Positions 24,050-34,381 of a stretch of 64,000 nucleotides of DNA are shown in pieces; the first letter of the stretch is position 1; each line of letters opens with the position of its first letter. The translations under genes were made by a program, and so were the position numbers. The stretch spans positions 97,507 to 161,506 of the forward strand of contig NC_018309.1 of NCBI RefSeq assembly GCF_000234665.1, written 5' to 3'. Below the pieces are notes generated by a model, which was given only the letters and a program-made list of their open reading frames with translations, ran no database searches and was not told the origin of the DNA. The DNA comes from Leishmania mexicana MHOM/GT/2001/U1103 (taxonomy: Eukaryota > Euglenozoa > Kinetoplastea > Trypanosomatida > Trypanosomatidae).

Positions 24050-26400
24050 ATGTCAGGAGCCGTCGCCACCTTCACAAACCCGCGACTACTGGAGCGCACT
24101 GGTGCTGAGCGCACCGAATATGAAGATGCCTACCAGTGGCGAGGGCTTCCAGAAAAGCCCCAAGACACCCAAGAAGACTTCGACACCGCCAACCCGCCCG
24201 TAGACCCCGCCATGTACAACACGACCACCAAGGACGCCTACAAGAAGCACGACCCCGACGCGTACAGGCGCGACATGCCGGCGGACGACGGTGAGGGCTA
24301 CGAGAAGGTGCCCGTGGACCCCGCCATGTACAACACGACCACCAAGGACGCCTACAAGAAGCACGACCCCGACGCGTACAGGCGCGACATGCCGGCGGAC
24401 GACGGTGAGGGCTGCGAGAAGGTGCCCGTGGACCCCGCCATGTACAACACGACCACCAAGGACGCCTACAAGAAGCACGACCCCGACGCGTACAGGCGCG
24501 ACATGCCGGCGGACGACGGTGAGGGCTACGAGAAGGTGCCCGTGGACCCCGCCATGTACAACACGACCACCAAGGACGCCTACAAGAAGCACGACCCCGA
24601 CGCGTACAGGCGCGACATGCCGGCGGACGACGGTGAGGGCTACGAGAAGGTGCCCGTGGACCCCGCCATGTACAACACGACCACCAAGGACGCCTACAAG
24701 AAGCACGACCCCGACGCGTACAGGCGCGACATGCCGGCGGACGACGGTGAGGGCTACGAGAAGGTGCCCGTGGACCCCGCCATGTACAACACGACCACCA
24801 AGGACGCCTACAAGAAGCACGACCCCGACGCGTACAGGCGCGACATGCCGGCGGACGACGGTGAGGGCTACGAGAAGGTGCCCGTGGACCCCGCCATGTA
24901 CAACACGACCACCAAGGACGCCTACAAGAAGCACGACCCCGACGCGTACAGGCGCGACATGCCGGCGGACGACGGTGAGGGCTACGAGAAGGTGCCCGTG
25001 GACCCCGCCATGTACAACACGACCACCAAGGACGCCTACAAGAAGCACGACCCCGACGCGTACAGGCGCGACATGCCGGCGGACGACGGTGAGGGCTACG
25101 AGAAGGTGCCCGTGGACCCCGCCATGTACAACACGACCACCAAGGACGCCTACAAGAAGTACGACCCCGACGCGTACAGGCGCGACATGCCGGCGGACGA
25201 CGGTGAGGGCTACGAGAAGGTGCCCGTGGACCCCGCCATGTACAACACGACCACCAAGGACGCCTACAAGAAGTACGACCCCGACGCGTACAGGCGCGAC
25301 ATGCTGGCGGACGACGGTGAGGGCTACGAGAAGGTGCCCGTAGACCCCGCCATGTACAACACGACCACCAAGGACGCCTACAAGAAGCACGACCCCGACG
25401 CGTACAGGCGCGACATGCTGGCGGACGACGGTGAGGGCTACGAGAAGGTGCCCGTGGACCCCGCCATGTACAACACGACCACCAAGGACGCCTACAAGAA
25501 GCACGACCCCGACGCGTACAGGCGCGACATGCCGGCGGACGACGGTGAGGGCTACGAGAAGGTGCCCGTGGACCCCGCCATGTACAACACGACCACCAAG
25601 GACGCCTACAAGAAGTACGACCCCGACGCGTACAGGCGCGACATGCCGGCGGACGACGGTGAGGGCTACGAGAAGGTGCCCGTGGACCCCGCCATGTACA
25701 ACACGACCACCAAGGACGCCTACAAGAAGCACGACCCCGACGCGTACAGGCGCGACATGCCGGCGGACGACGGTGAGGGCTACGAGAAGGTGCCCGTGGA
25801 CCCCGCCATGTACAACACGACCACCAAGGACGCCTACAAGAAGTACGACCCCGACGCGTACAGGCGCGACATGCCGGCGGACGACGGTGAGGGCTACGAG
25901 AAGGTGCCCGTGGACCCCGCCATGTACAACACGACCACCAAGGACGCCTACAAGAAGCACGACCCCGACGCGTACAGGCGCGACATGCCGGCGGACGACG
26001 GTGAGGGCTACGAGAAGGTGCCCGTGGACCCCGCCATGTACAACACGACCACCAAGGACGCCTACAAGAAGCACGACCCCGACGCGTACAGGCGCGACAT
26101 GCCGGCGGACGACGGTGAGGGCTACGAGAAGGTGCCCGTGGACCCCGCCATGTACAACACGACCACCAAGGACGCCTACAAGAAGCACGACCCCGACGCG
26201 TACAGGCGCGACATGCCGGCGGACGACGGTGAGGGCTACGAGAAGGTGCCCGTGGACCCCGCCATGTACAACACGACCACCAAGGACGCCTACAAGAAGT
26301 ACGACCCCGACGCGTACATTTGTACTAACGATGAGGGGCCTGCTGAAGACGAGGTAGTACCGCTGTCCGACAGGGCTTCCTCTAGACGGGAGGAGAGGCG
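24050..26400 (+). CDS. Microtubule-associated repetitive protein (38-aa repeats), N-terminal part, cut by assembly gap
   Basis: Starts MSGAVATFTNPRLLERTG, followed by about 49 unique residues, then 18 complete 38-aa repeats plus the start of a nineteenth, then the linker ICTNDEGPAEDEVV running into the N gap at 26401. The repeat unit begins PVDPAMYNTTTKDAYKK and ends DMPADDGEGYEK. It resembles the 38-residue repeats of trypanosomatid MARP/MAP proteins, which coat the subpellicular microtubule corset. Repeats differ only at His/Tyr after AYKK, at Pro/Leu in DMPADD, and in one GCEK for GYEK. No C-terminus is present here; a matching C-terminal half lies on the opposite strand at 29198-30946. 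I infer one gene split by a misplaced contig. The start was chosen because the open frame upstream to 23537 is C/T-tract translation. Product type from memory of the family; the break is directly visible. Confidence 0.88.
24198..26311 (+). repeat. 114-bp tandem array encoding 38-aa repeats
   Basis: About 18.5 head-to-tail units of 114 bp with almost no nucleotide variation, synonymous sites included. The few changes are C/T in the His/Tyr codon, C/T in the Pro/Leu codon, A/G in one Tyr/Cys codon and one GTA/GTG. Such homogeneity points to recent unequal exchange or gene conversion, and to collapse-prone assembly. Confidence 0.97.
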
Positions 26401-26500
26401 NNNNNNNNNNNNNNNNNNNNNNNNNNNNNNNNNNNNNNNNNNNNNNNNNNNNNNNNNNNNNNNNNNNNNNNNNNNNNNNNNNNNNNNNNNNNNNNNNNNN
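26401..26500. other. Assembly gap (100 N)
   Basis: Exactly 100 N, a conventional placeholder of unknown size, placed directly inside the MARP coding sequence and just before a poly-C/(CA)n stretch. Confidence 0.99.
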
Positions 26501-27108
26501 CCCCCCCCCCCCCCACACACACACTTGTCGACGTGATGCCGGGGATCGGGCCAGCGGGCGGAGGGACATCGATACAGAGATCCTGGGAGGGTGGGAGGAG
26601 GAGGAACGACGGCAAGTGCGCGCGTTGGCATCGCGCCAGCGAATTGCTCCATCTACTTTCCACGCGCTGCTGCATGCTGGGCACGGCTTTCTTATCCTCT
26701 CTCAACCCCGTAATGGGCGTCCTGACGTCATCACTATCGCTCGCAACACCCTCCCCTTTCGCATGGCGGATGCTTGTCGTTCTTCTCCTCGTCCCCTTTT
26801 ACATCACAGGTACAAAAAAGCCGAAGGGAACATCACTCGCACGCACAGATACAGGGGAGAACAATATACAAAAGATCGACAAGATAACGTGCGGAGGGAG
26901 GGGAGGAGGAGGAGGAGGGGTCCGTCGTACATCGCGAGACGCCGAAGACAATCAACATCACACACACACACACACACGCACACAGAGAAAACAAGCAAAC
27001 AAGAAAAACGGCTGTAAAGGAGGAGAGGGGGGGGGGTGGCGCGAGTGGACGGCGGAAGACAGAACGAGAAACAAATGCGCGGGGTGGGGTCTATCCTGGG
27101 GGGGGGGC
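26501..27108 (-). repeat. Copy X of a ~605-bp inverted duplication
   Basis: The reverse complement of this segment is found almost unchanged at about 30947-31552. The match runs from the poly-C/(CA)n start to the G-run near 27100; I see only a T/C difference near 26525 and differing homopolymer lengths. The plus strand is purine-rich here, unlike other intergenic DNA in the window, so the native orientation is probably that of the 30947-31552 copy. Confidence 0.9.
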
Positions 27109-29197
27109 ACCACGAGGGCCCGGTGCCTCCTCATCTTTTATGCCCCCCCCCCCCACACAAGTTCATGGACAGCACAAGCAACCAAGCAACGATAACAATT
27201 AAAAAAACCAGCAACTCAGGACACACACGCACGCACGCCTTAGTACGTGGCATCACAGGGCCCAAGTGCCCCCCCCACCCCCACACACGGACACACGCAT
27301 TGTAAGATAGTGAAGACATGAAGAAAGTACAATACAGAAGAGGGGGGCGGGGAGGGGGTGGCTCAGCTGAAGGACAAGAGCGTACATGCACATGCGTAGG
27401 TTGGGAGCCGGGGGAAGGGGGGAGAGAGAGAGGGAGGGAGAGCGACAGAGGGAGAGGGAGAAAGGGGGAGCCGCAGGGGGGGGGTCGTGCGGTACGACTA
27501 GTGCTGCTGTTCATCTGGTAATGGGTGGAGAACGTGTAAACACGTGGATGAGATCGACGCTCCCATCGATTCCGACGTATCCGTCGCAGCAGCATCAGCA
27601 CACGCACTTGCTTCTCGCCTGCTCCGTTCCCTTTTTCTGTGTTGTTTTGCGCCAGCGGCTCTTTCGTCGATACAGGAGGAAGGTGAAGAAGAAACGTGTG
27701 TGTGTGCATGTGTATGTGTGTGTACGGGACGTATGTATACATATATACATATACATATATTCTTCATACACACACACACATGCACACGTACACACACACA
27801 CACACACACATGCATACACATTATATATACACACACATACATGTATATATAAAGGTAAAACCAAAGGCGAAGAAAAGGCGTGCAAGACTGCCAGCCCATG
27901 CCCACAACAGACGACACGCGCACGACGGCAAACAAACGGACACGCGGTCGCAGACACCGACCGAACCGATCGACCGACCGACAGAAGCACGCCAGATCCT
28001 CTTGTACACCGACATGCAAGGAAGCGCAGATGGGGGAGGGGGGAGGGAGAGAGAGAGACACGCCCCCTCTCCCCCCGCCCCCCACACACACACGCACGCA
28101 CATGCGTCCGTGCACGGACATTACACGCCTTGCAGGATTTTTTGGGAATGCCCTCCATCATGGCGAGACGGCTGTGCCGGGAGGGGGGGGCGCAAACGCT
28201 CGCCAGCGTGGGCTGTACATGCATGCACCTACCCGCGTAGCGAGAGGCATGCTCAGAGGAGGTTGAGTGAGCGGGTCCCGTCCTACCCGCTGCGTGTGTG
28301 CGCAAACACGGGCTTGGTCAGTCCCAGTGAAGACGCCGCACAAGCGTACAGCGTACCAAAGGAAAATAAATAAACAAAACTGAGGCAAGAGAGGAGCATG
28401 GGGCGTGGAGTAGGTACAGGGGCGGTGTCCGCTCGTCCGAGGACACACAGAGAGAAAAGGGAGAGGGGTTAGGCAGGTGTGGGTAGGGTACAAACCGCTC
28501 GTGCACCGCCCCCCCCCCCCCACGCTGCAAGGAGGGTAGGGGGAGGAGGCGGCGGCACACATGGTCTCCATCTACAGCGTCCCGCACAGCCCAACAGAAA
28601 AACAAAATCATGAGAGTTACGAGGCAGGCGCGGACGCGCTGCCCACGACGCACACCAGCATAGATCGAAGAAGCTCGCAAGCGAAACAGGACCAGAGAGG
28701 AGGGCTCGGTGGGCAAAAAAAAAGACCGTACAGGAAGGGGAAGACAAGGGGGAGGGGGAGGGGGTCGGTGGCTGTGGTGGTGGCGATTGGGGGGGGGGAG
28801 GGGGAGGGCGAGGGCGAGGGCGAGGCGCACGCACGCACGCACACGCGTACAGAAAAAAGAGAGAAGGGAGACGAGGATGTGAGCGTGCCGGTCACTGAGC
28901 TCGATTCGTCTCGTCGTCTGTATTCGGAAGGGCCGAGGAGAGAGCGAGCGAGCGAGTCAGTGGGTGGGTGGGTGGGGGGGATAAACGCGATGGCGTACGA
29001 GGGACAAGACACCTGTTGATACAAAGGGGGAGGGGGAGGGGGGTTGAGCGTCTGTGTGCCGGCCTGCCCGTGTGTGGAGCGCACTGACTGCCAAGGAGGC
29101 ATGAGGGAGTAGCAGCAAAGAAAAAGGCGAAGCCGCCACACGCAGAGACACGTCGACATCGAGCAGACACAGCTACGCATCGCATGACCGGTGCCGC
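27109..29197 (-). other. 3' flank of the MARP C-terminal half (lies in the inverted segment)
   Basis: No supported gene. Read on the minus strand it directly follows the MARP stop codon at 29198 and is rich in C/T tracts. On the plus strand it is strikingly G/A-rich (for example 27415-27480 and 28735-28830), opposite to every other intergenic region here. It holds (CA)n and (TA)n-like runs at 27690-27850. Plus-strand frames such as 27386-28240 translate microsatellites and are not genes. Confidence 0.6.
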
Positions 29198-30946
29198 TTA
29201 CACGTAAGCGGCACGGGCTGTGCTGACGTACATGCTAGGGTCCATGTGACGCACCGATACTGTCGGGCGTGTAAAGGCCGCCCGCGCCGGTGCCGCGGGC
29301 GGTGCCACGTAGGCAGCGCTGCAGGTGGTGGTGTAGAAGGCCGGGTCCACGTGATGGACGCAGGCCTGCGCGCGACGCGGGGTCTCGACCGGTGTGGGTG
29401 TGTTACTGTAGGCGCGGTAGTTCTTGTTGTATTCCGTCTCATACGAGCCTTTCGGACGCGGCCACGCCGCGGCTGGCTCACTCTTCTTCGCTGGGGCCGC
29501 CTGCAGCGCCTTCTTGGCCGCCGGCTCTTCCGCTGAGGCCGGCGAGGAGGCCTGTGCTTGCGCCTTAGCAACAGGCACCGCGCTTCCTGTTGTCTGCCTG
29601 CCGGCGATGGGCTCGCGCGCAGAGGCACGCGCGGTTCCGTTATTCTTTCTCGACTTCCCTGCACTAGGAATCTTCAACGGCGGCACAACCGAGTTTTCTA
29701 CCAACGACGCGGGTGCACCATCAGAACGACCGTAGTCCTTTGCATACGTGCTCTCGTAGCTGCTAAGGTCTGCAGGAGCGCGGCACTTGCGCGGGTCCGG
29801 CTTCTCCGCAGAAGGCTCGGAAATCGCTCTTGACGCAGACACAGCCCCCTCAGCATCTTCCACGGGTTTGTAGTCCTTCGCGTATACGCTCTCGTAGCTG
29901 CTAAGGTCTGCAGGAGCGCGGCACTTGCGCGGGTCCGGCTTCTCCGCAGAAGGCTCGGAAATCGCCCTTGACGCAGACACAGCCCCCTCAGCATCTTCCA
30001 CGGGTTTGTAGTCCTTCGCGTATACGCTCTCGTAGCTGCTAAGGTCTGCAGGAGCGCGGCACTTGCGCGGGTCCGGCTTCTCCGCAGAAGGCTCGGAAAT
30101 CGCTCTTGACGCAGACACAGCCCCCTCAGCATCTTCCACGGGTTTGTAGTCCTTCGCGTATACGCTCTCGTAGCTGCTAAGGTCTGCAGGAGCGCGGCAC
30201 TTGCGCGGGTCCGGCTTCGACTTAACATCACCCGCAGCCAGGGCAGCTTCAGCAGTGCCATCAGCCAAAACACCAACGTGCCTCTCCGCCCGTCTAGAGG
30301 AAGCCCTGTCGGACAGCGGTACTACCTCGTCTTCAGCAGGCCCCTCATCGTTAGTACAAATGTACGCGTCGGGGTCGTACTTCTTGTAGGCGTCCTTGGT
30401 GGTCGTGTTGTACATGGCGGGGTCCACGGGCACCTTCTCGTAGCCCTCACCGTCGTCCGCCGGCATGTCGCGCCTGTACGCGTCGGGGTCGTGCTTCTTG
30501 TAGGCGTCCTTGGTGGTCGTGTTGTACATGGCGGGGTCCACGGGCACCTTCTCGTAGCCCTCACCGTCGTCCGCCGGCATGTCGCGCCTGTACGCGTCGG
30601 GGTCGTACTTCTTGTAGGCGTCCTTGGTGGTCGTGTTGTACATGGCGGGGTCCACGGGCACCTTCTCGTAGCCCTCACCGTCGTCCGCCGGCATGTCGCG
30701 CCTGTACGCGTCGGGGTCGTACTTCTTGTAGGCGTCCTTGGTGGTCGTGTTGTACATGGCGGGGTCCACGGGCACCTTCTCGTAGCCCTCACCGTCGTCC
30801 GCCGGCATGTCGCGCCTGTACGCGTCGGGGTCGTACTTCTTGTAGGCGTCCTTGGTGGTCGTGTTGTACATGGCGGGGTCCACGGGCACCTTCTCGTAGC
30901 CCTCACCGTCGTCCGCCGGCATGTCGCGCCTGTACGCGTCGGGGTC
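29198..30946 (-). CDS. Microtubule-associated repetitive protein, C-terminal part, reverse strand
   Basis: Reading from 30946 down to the TAA at 29198-29200: a partial 38-aa repeat, four complete repeats and the start of another (PVDPAMYN...), the same ICTNDEGPAEDEVV linker as the + copy, a short spacer, then four 46-aa repeats beginning KPDPRKCRAPADLSSYES, a basic Ala/Lys/Pro region, and a tail with two degenerate repeats (VDPAFYTTTCSAAYV and MDPSMYVSTARAAYV). It has no start codon of its own: the frame runs into the copy of flank sequence at 30947 without a stop, which would yield a false 904-aa protein if taken at face value (to 31912). I interpret it as the missing C-terminus of the gene at 24050, placed in the wrong orientation. 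It overlaps that copy for about 150 bp around the linker, with one visible amino-acid difference (RREER versus RRAER). Confidence 0.88.
   Translation of the reverse strand, partial: DPDAYRRDMPADDGEGYEKVPVDPAMYNTTTKDAYKKYDPDAYRRDMPADDGEGYEKVPVDPAMYNTTTKDAYKKYDPDAYRRDMPADDGEGYEKVPVDPAMYNTTTKDAYKKYDPDAYRRDMPADDGEGYEKVPVDPAMYNTTTKDAYKKHDPDAYRRDMPADDGEGYEKVPVDPAMYNTTTKDAYKKYDPDAYICTNDEGPAEDEVVPLSDRASSRRAERHVGVLADGTAEAALAAGDVKSKPDPRKCRAPADLSSYESVYAKDYKPVEDAEGAVSASRAISEPSAEKPDPRKCRAPADLSSYESVYAKDYKPVEDAEGAVSASRAISEPSAEKPDPRKCRAPADLSSYESVYAKDYKPVEDAEGAVSASRAISEPSAEKPDPRKCRAPADLSSYESTYAKDYGRSDGAPASLVENSVVPPLKIPSAGKSRKNNGTARASAREPIAGRQTTGSAVPVAKAQAQASSPASAEEPAAKKALQAAPAKKSEPAAAWPRPKGSYETEYNKNYRAYSNTPTPVETPRRAQACVHHVDPAFYTTTCSAAYVAPPAAPARAAFTRPTVSVRHMDPSMYVSTARAAYV
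29736..30219 (-). repeat. 138-bp repeats encoding 46-aa units
   Basis: Three full units and a truncated fourth, spaced 138 bp, each beginning with the codons for KPDPRKCRAPADLSSYES. Units are nearly identical, the last diverging after YAKDY. They follow the 38-aa array in the same reading frame. Confidence 0.93.
30365..30946 (-). repeat. 114-bp repeats on the reverse strand
   Basis: About five units of the same 114-bp repeat as at 24198-26311, in opposite orientation, with Tyr predominating at the His/Tyr position. The array ends abruptly at a C-run (about 30944-30953) where it abuts flank sequence, so the left boundary looks like a chimeric junction. Confidence 0.95.
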
Positions 30947-31552
30947 CCCCCCCAGGATAGACCCCACCCCGCGCATTTGTTTCTCGTTCTGTCTTCCGCC
31001 GTCCACTCGCGCCACCCCCCCCTCTCCTCCTTTACAGCCGTTTTTCTTGTTTGCTTGTTTTCTCTGTGTGCGTGTGTGTGTGTGTGTGTGATGTTGATTG
31101 TCTTCGGCGTCTCGCGATGTACGACGGACCCCTCCTCCTCCTCCTCCCCTCCCTCCGCACGTTATCTTGTCGATCTTTTGTATATTGTTCTCCCCTGTAT
31201 CTGTGCGTGCGAGTGATGTTCCCTTCGGCTTTTTTGTACCTGTGATGTAAAAGGGGACGAGGAGAAGAACGACAAGCATCCGCCATGCGAAAGGGGAGGG
31301 TGTTGCGAGCGATAGTGATGACGTCAGGACGCCCATTACGGGGTTGAGAGAGGATAAGAAAGCCGTGCCCAGCATGCAGCAGCGCGTGGAAAGTAGATGG
31401 AGCAATTCGCTGGCGCGATGCCAACGCGCGCACTTGCCGTCGTTCCTCCTCCTCCCACCCTCCCAGGATCTCTGTATCGATGTCCCTCCGCCCGCTGGCC
31501 CGATCCCCGGCATCACGTCGACGAGTGTGTGTGTGTGTGTGGGGGGGGGGGC
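30947..31552 (+). repeat. Copy X' of the ~605-bp inverted duplication
   Basis: Reverse complement of 26501-27108. Its plus strand is pyrimidine-rich with a (GT)n run at about 31072-31090, matching the orientation of ordinary intergenic DNA in this window, so this is likely the correctly oriented copy and part of the true 3' flank of the MARP gene. Confidence 0.9.
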
Positions 31553-34381
31553 ACCTCCGCTCCCTTCCACACCACCTCGATGTCGTTGTCGTTGTTCTCG
31601 CTGACGGGGTCTTTTTTCCTCGCCATGTTTGCGTTGGCTTTCGTTGTATCGTGTCGAATCACTCTGCTCGGGCGCCTCCTGCAGCCCATGCGCGTGCGCC
31701 CGCACACGCAAGCAAGGGCAAGCAGGTGCCACTCCTGACCTGTATGAGCTCTTCCCCCTCCCCTCCCTCCTGGCGCTCCCTCGTTGTTGTTGGTTATGTA
31801 TCACCTCATCGCCTGCGCGCGTACCTCGCCCCCTCCCCTCCCTCCTCCCCCCCCCCGACACACACACACACGCGCACACACGCGCGCACAAAACCGTCTC
31901 ACCCCCCCCCAAAAAAAAATGATTTCGGAATTAATATCGGTGGAAATCTGAGCAAGCGAAATGACGAGGGGCGAACAGGCGTGACGCGGCGTGGCGTGGC
32001 GAACAGGTCGGCGTCACCTGTCTTGGTGTGGCGGGAGGAGGGGTGAAGAGGATGGGGGGTGAGAGAGCGGCCCTTTACCCTGCATAGGACGTCCTTCGAT
32101 CTTTCTCGCCACCCCCCCCCATCCATCCTCCTCTCCGGTCGTCGCAATCCTGAGTGAGAGCAAGAGGGAAAGAAAAAGCGCCGTTGTCACTGGTGTATAT
32201 GCATATATACCTGTATGTATCTCCGGTTGTGTAGGCACCCTGTGTACACGCCATCGTCGGCCCCTTTTCCAAATTCTCCCCCTCCCTCCCTGCTTGTGGG
32301 CGCATGTGCCGGCCATCCGTGTTTAGCATCTTCTCATCCCTCCCGGCGCCCCCCCCCCTCTCCTTCCTCAGCACACACACACACACACACACAGGGAAAC
32401 CACTACATACAAAGGAAAAGCAAGAAGGTGCCCATCAGTACCGCCGTTCACGTCCTCGTTATCATCACTAACACTATACCGAGACACACATATATACACC
32501 CTGTCTCTCTCACCCTCCCTCTCGCTGCCTGCACACTCTCCACGAACAGCCGCACACGCACAGGCATAGGAGCACGTGGCTGTGCGTTGCTGCGCAGTGT
32601 AAGAGGGGAATAAGGGCTGGGCGCAAGTGACAGTACTCCGCCACCCTCCTCCTCTTAAGGATAAGGCACACAGCAAGCGCGACGACCTTTACCTCGGTCG
32701 GCAAACACGCAAGCACGGCTCATCACCGTCGTCATCAACCGCTAGGGCGGCACGGTAGAGGTCACACCAGGTGGAAGGACGCAGGCTTTCAGAAAAAGGC
32801 ATTGAGCTGTGCGAGTGCACACCCTAACAGCGCCTTCCGTACTACCTTCGGCACTTCATCCCACTGCGTCCTCGCCGACTCGCAAACGGGGCACCGCACA
32901 CACTCGCCACCCCGCGCGCGCTCGCACAGACACACGGGCACGGAGGGAGGCAAGCACACGCATTAGGAGGGAGCGCAGCCACCCACACACACACTCTATA
33001 ATTCCTTTGTGTGTGTGTGTGTGGGGGGGGTCTCCGCTGACCACCGTGCGCTAGGTTTCTGTGCGCGTGTGCGTGTCGGTGCCCCCCCCCCTATGCTTGT
33101 GTGGCCCTCTCGCAGGAGAGAAGCGGATACTTGAGACTTGAAGACAGGAAAAGAGCGGTAGAGGGGGAGACGCACGTCGACCCAGAAGCAACACAGCGTG
33201 CTCCAGAGCCGCCCTTCCATCTAGACCTCCTGGCCGTTTCTGGAAAATCTCTGCTTGCCGCTGCCGCCACTGCTGCCCCGCCTCGTCACGCACAGGACGT
33301 CCTTCAGCCCATCGCCTCTGCCTACCTTCACTCTTATTACAACCATTTGCACCTAGAGTTGCTGTACCTGTCTCCCTCCCTCTCCCTCTCCCTCCCTCCC
33401 TCCCTCTCCCCTCTGTGTGTGTGTGGGGGGAGGGTGTGTATTCGTGCTGCTACGACATTGGTGCTGATTCGAGTCCTCAATCTGCCTCGGCGCAACACCT
33501 GTATAAATATTGAGCGCGCGCGTGTGCGTGGCCCTCTTCTCCCCACCATCCCCACCACCCCGTCTCGGGCTCCGTCTGTCTGCAGAGCGCACCACCGCCG
33601 CTCCCGCCGCACCAAAAAAAAAAATAACTTTGTTTTCCTTTGGTTGTTTTGTTTACGCCAGCCCCCCTCCCCCCGGGGGCCAACACGCAAATCACAGACA
33701 CACACATACACTCACTTGCGTCCTGCTCCTCCCCTCCCCCCTTCCGCATCACACACCGACACACTACTGCTGCTGCTACGACCGCCGCGGCGCCCTCTCC
33801 CTCACTCACTCACTCACTCACTCGCCGTGTGTGTGTGTGTGCGTTGGCTCTCCTCCTCCTCTAGAGCATTCTCTCCACTCTGATCTATAGCAACACACGG
33901 TCACGCGCGTGCGCTATCATCCGTGTGCGCCTGTGCTATCTTTGTACGCTACCGTCCACTGTATCCGCCACCCGTCCGCCCCTCCGTGGGCGTTTATTTC
34001 CCTTTGTATTTCTGCTTTTCCGTGTGCGTGTCCGTCAGCGCTTCACCGCCTCCCGCCCCGCCACGCCCCCCCTCTCTCTCTCTCCTCCCTCCCCTGACCA
34101 ACACACCCACACGCGCCATTGGCCGGCCCTCTGCCAGTCGGTGTGTCAAGTCACACAGTATTGCCTTGGCCTGTTCTCGTTCTCCCTCCTCCTCCGCTCT
34201 GCGCTGCGTCGTGCACCGTGCGGCGATTTTGAAAAAAAAAAGAGAATATCGACGATCCGCCTCGCCCTTGCTCGAACCCCACCACCACCACCACCCCGTC
34301 AACCGTCGTTGTGGCTGCTGCAAGCAGAAGCAACCGTTTTACAGCGAGCACCACGCGCCCACACCCGCCAAGAGACTCCCA
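31553..34381 (+). other. Long intergenic region upstream of the MORN-kinase gene
   Basis: About 2.8 kb without a supported gene. It is dense in C/T tracts (31755-31860, 33370-33410, 33725-33800, 34066-34095), (CA)n and (GT)n runs (32372-32392, 33009-33024) and homopolymers. The frame of the next gene is open from 33923, but codons before 34382 translate pyrimidine tracts. AG dinucleotides after the 34066-34095 tract (for example CTGCCAG at about 34131-34137) are candidate acceptors. Confidence 0.45.

Noticed and set aside
24198..26311. CRISPR-like tandem array
   Set aside because: Units are contiguous 114-bp coding repeats with no spacers, in a eukaryote.
24291..26357. Arg/Thr/Pro-rich frames inside the MARP array
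   Set aside because: Alternative-phase shadows of the repeat, with no start context or independent composition.
24086..26569. Long minus-strand frame opposite the MARP repeats
   Set aside because: It is the reverse shadow of a 114-bp (38-codon) in-frame repeat, which leaves all frames without stops equally open.
27386..28240. 284-codon + frame
   Set aside because: Mostly (CA)n, (GA)n and homopolymer translation in the likely inverted 3' flank.
26401..30946. Convergent strand-switch region with a genuine minus-strand gene
   Set aside because: The minus-strand piece has no start codon, duplicates the + gene, and is flanked by an inverted copy of itself; only one such gene in 64 kb reads on -. 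Inversion of the segment explains all of this more simply.
29198..31912. A single 904-codon minus-strand open frame
   Set aside because: Its N-terminal third translates the inverted copy of flank DNA (X') with microsatellites; only 29198-30946 is MARP coding sequence. The frame is a chimera made by the junction near 30947.
33101..33883. 260-codon + frame upstream of the MORN-kinase
   Set aside because: Its second half translates C/T tracts and (CA)n/(TCAC)n; the first half has no recognisable similarity.
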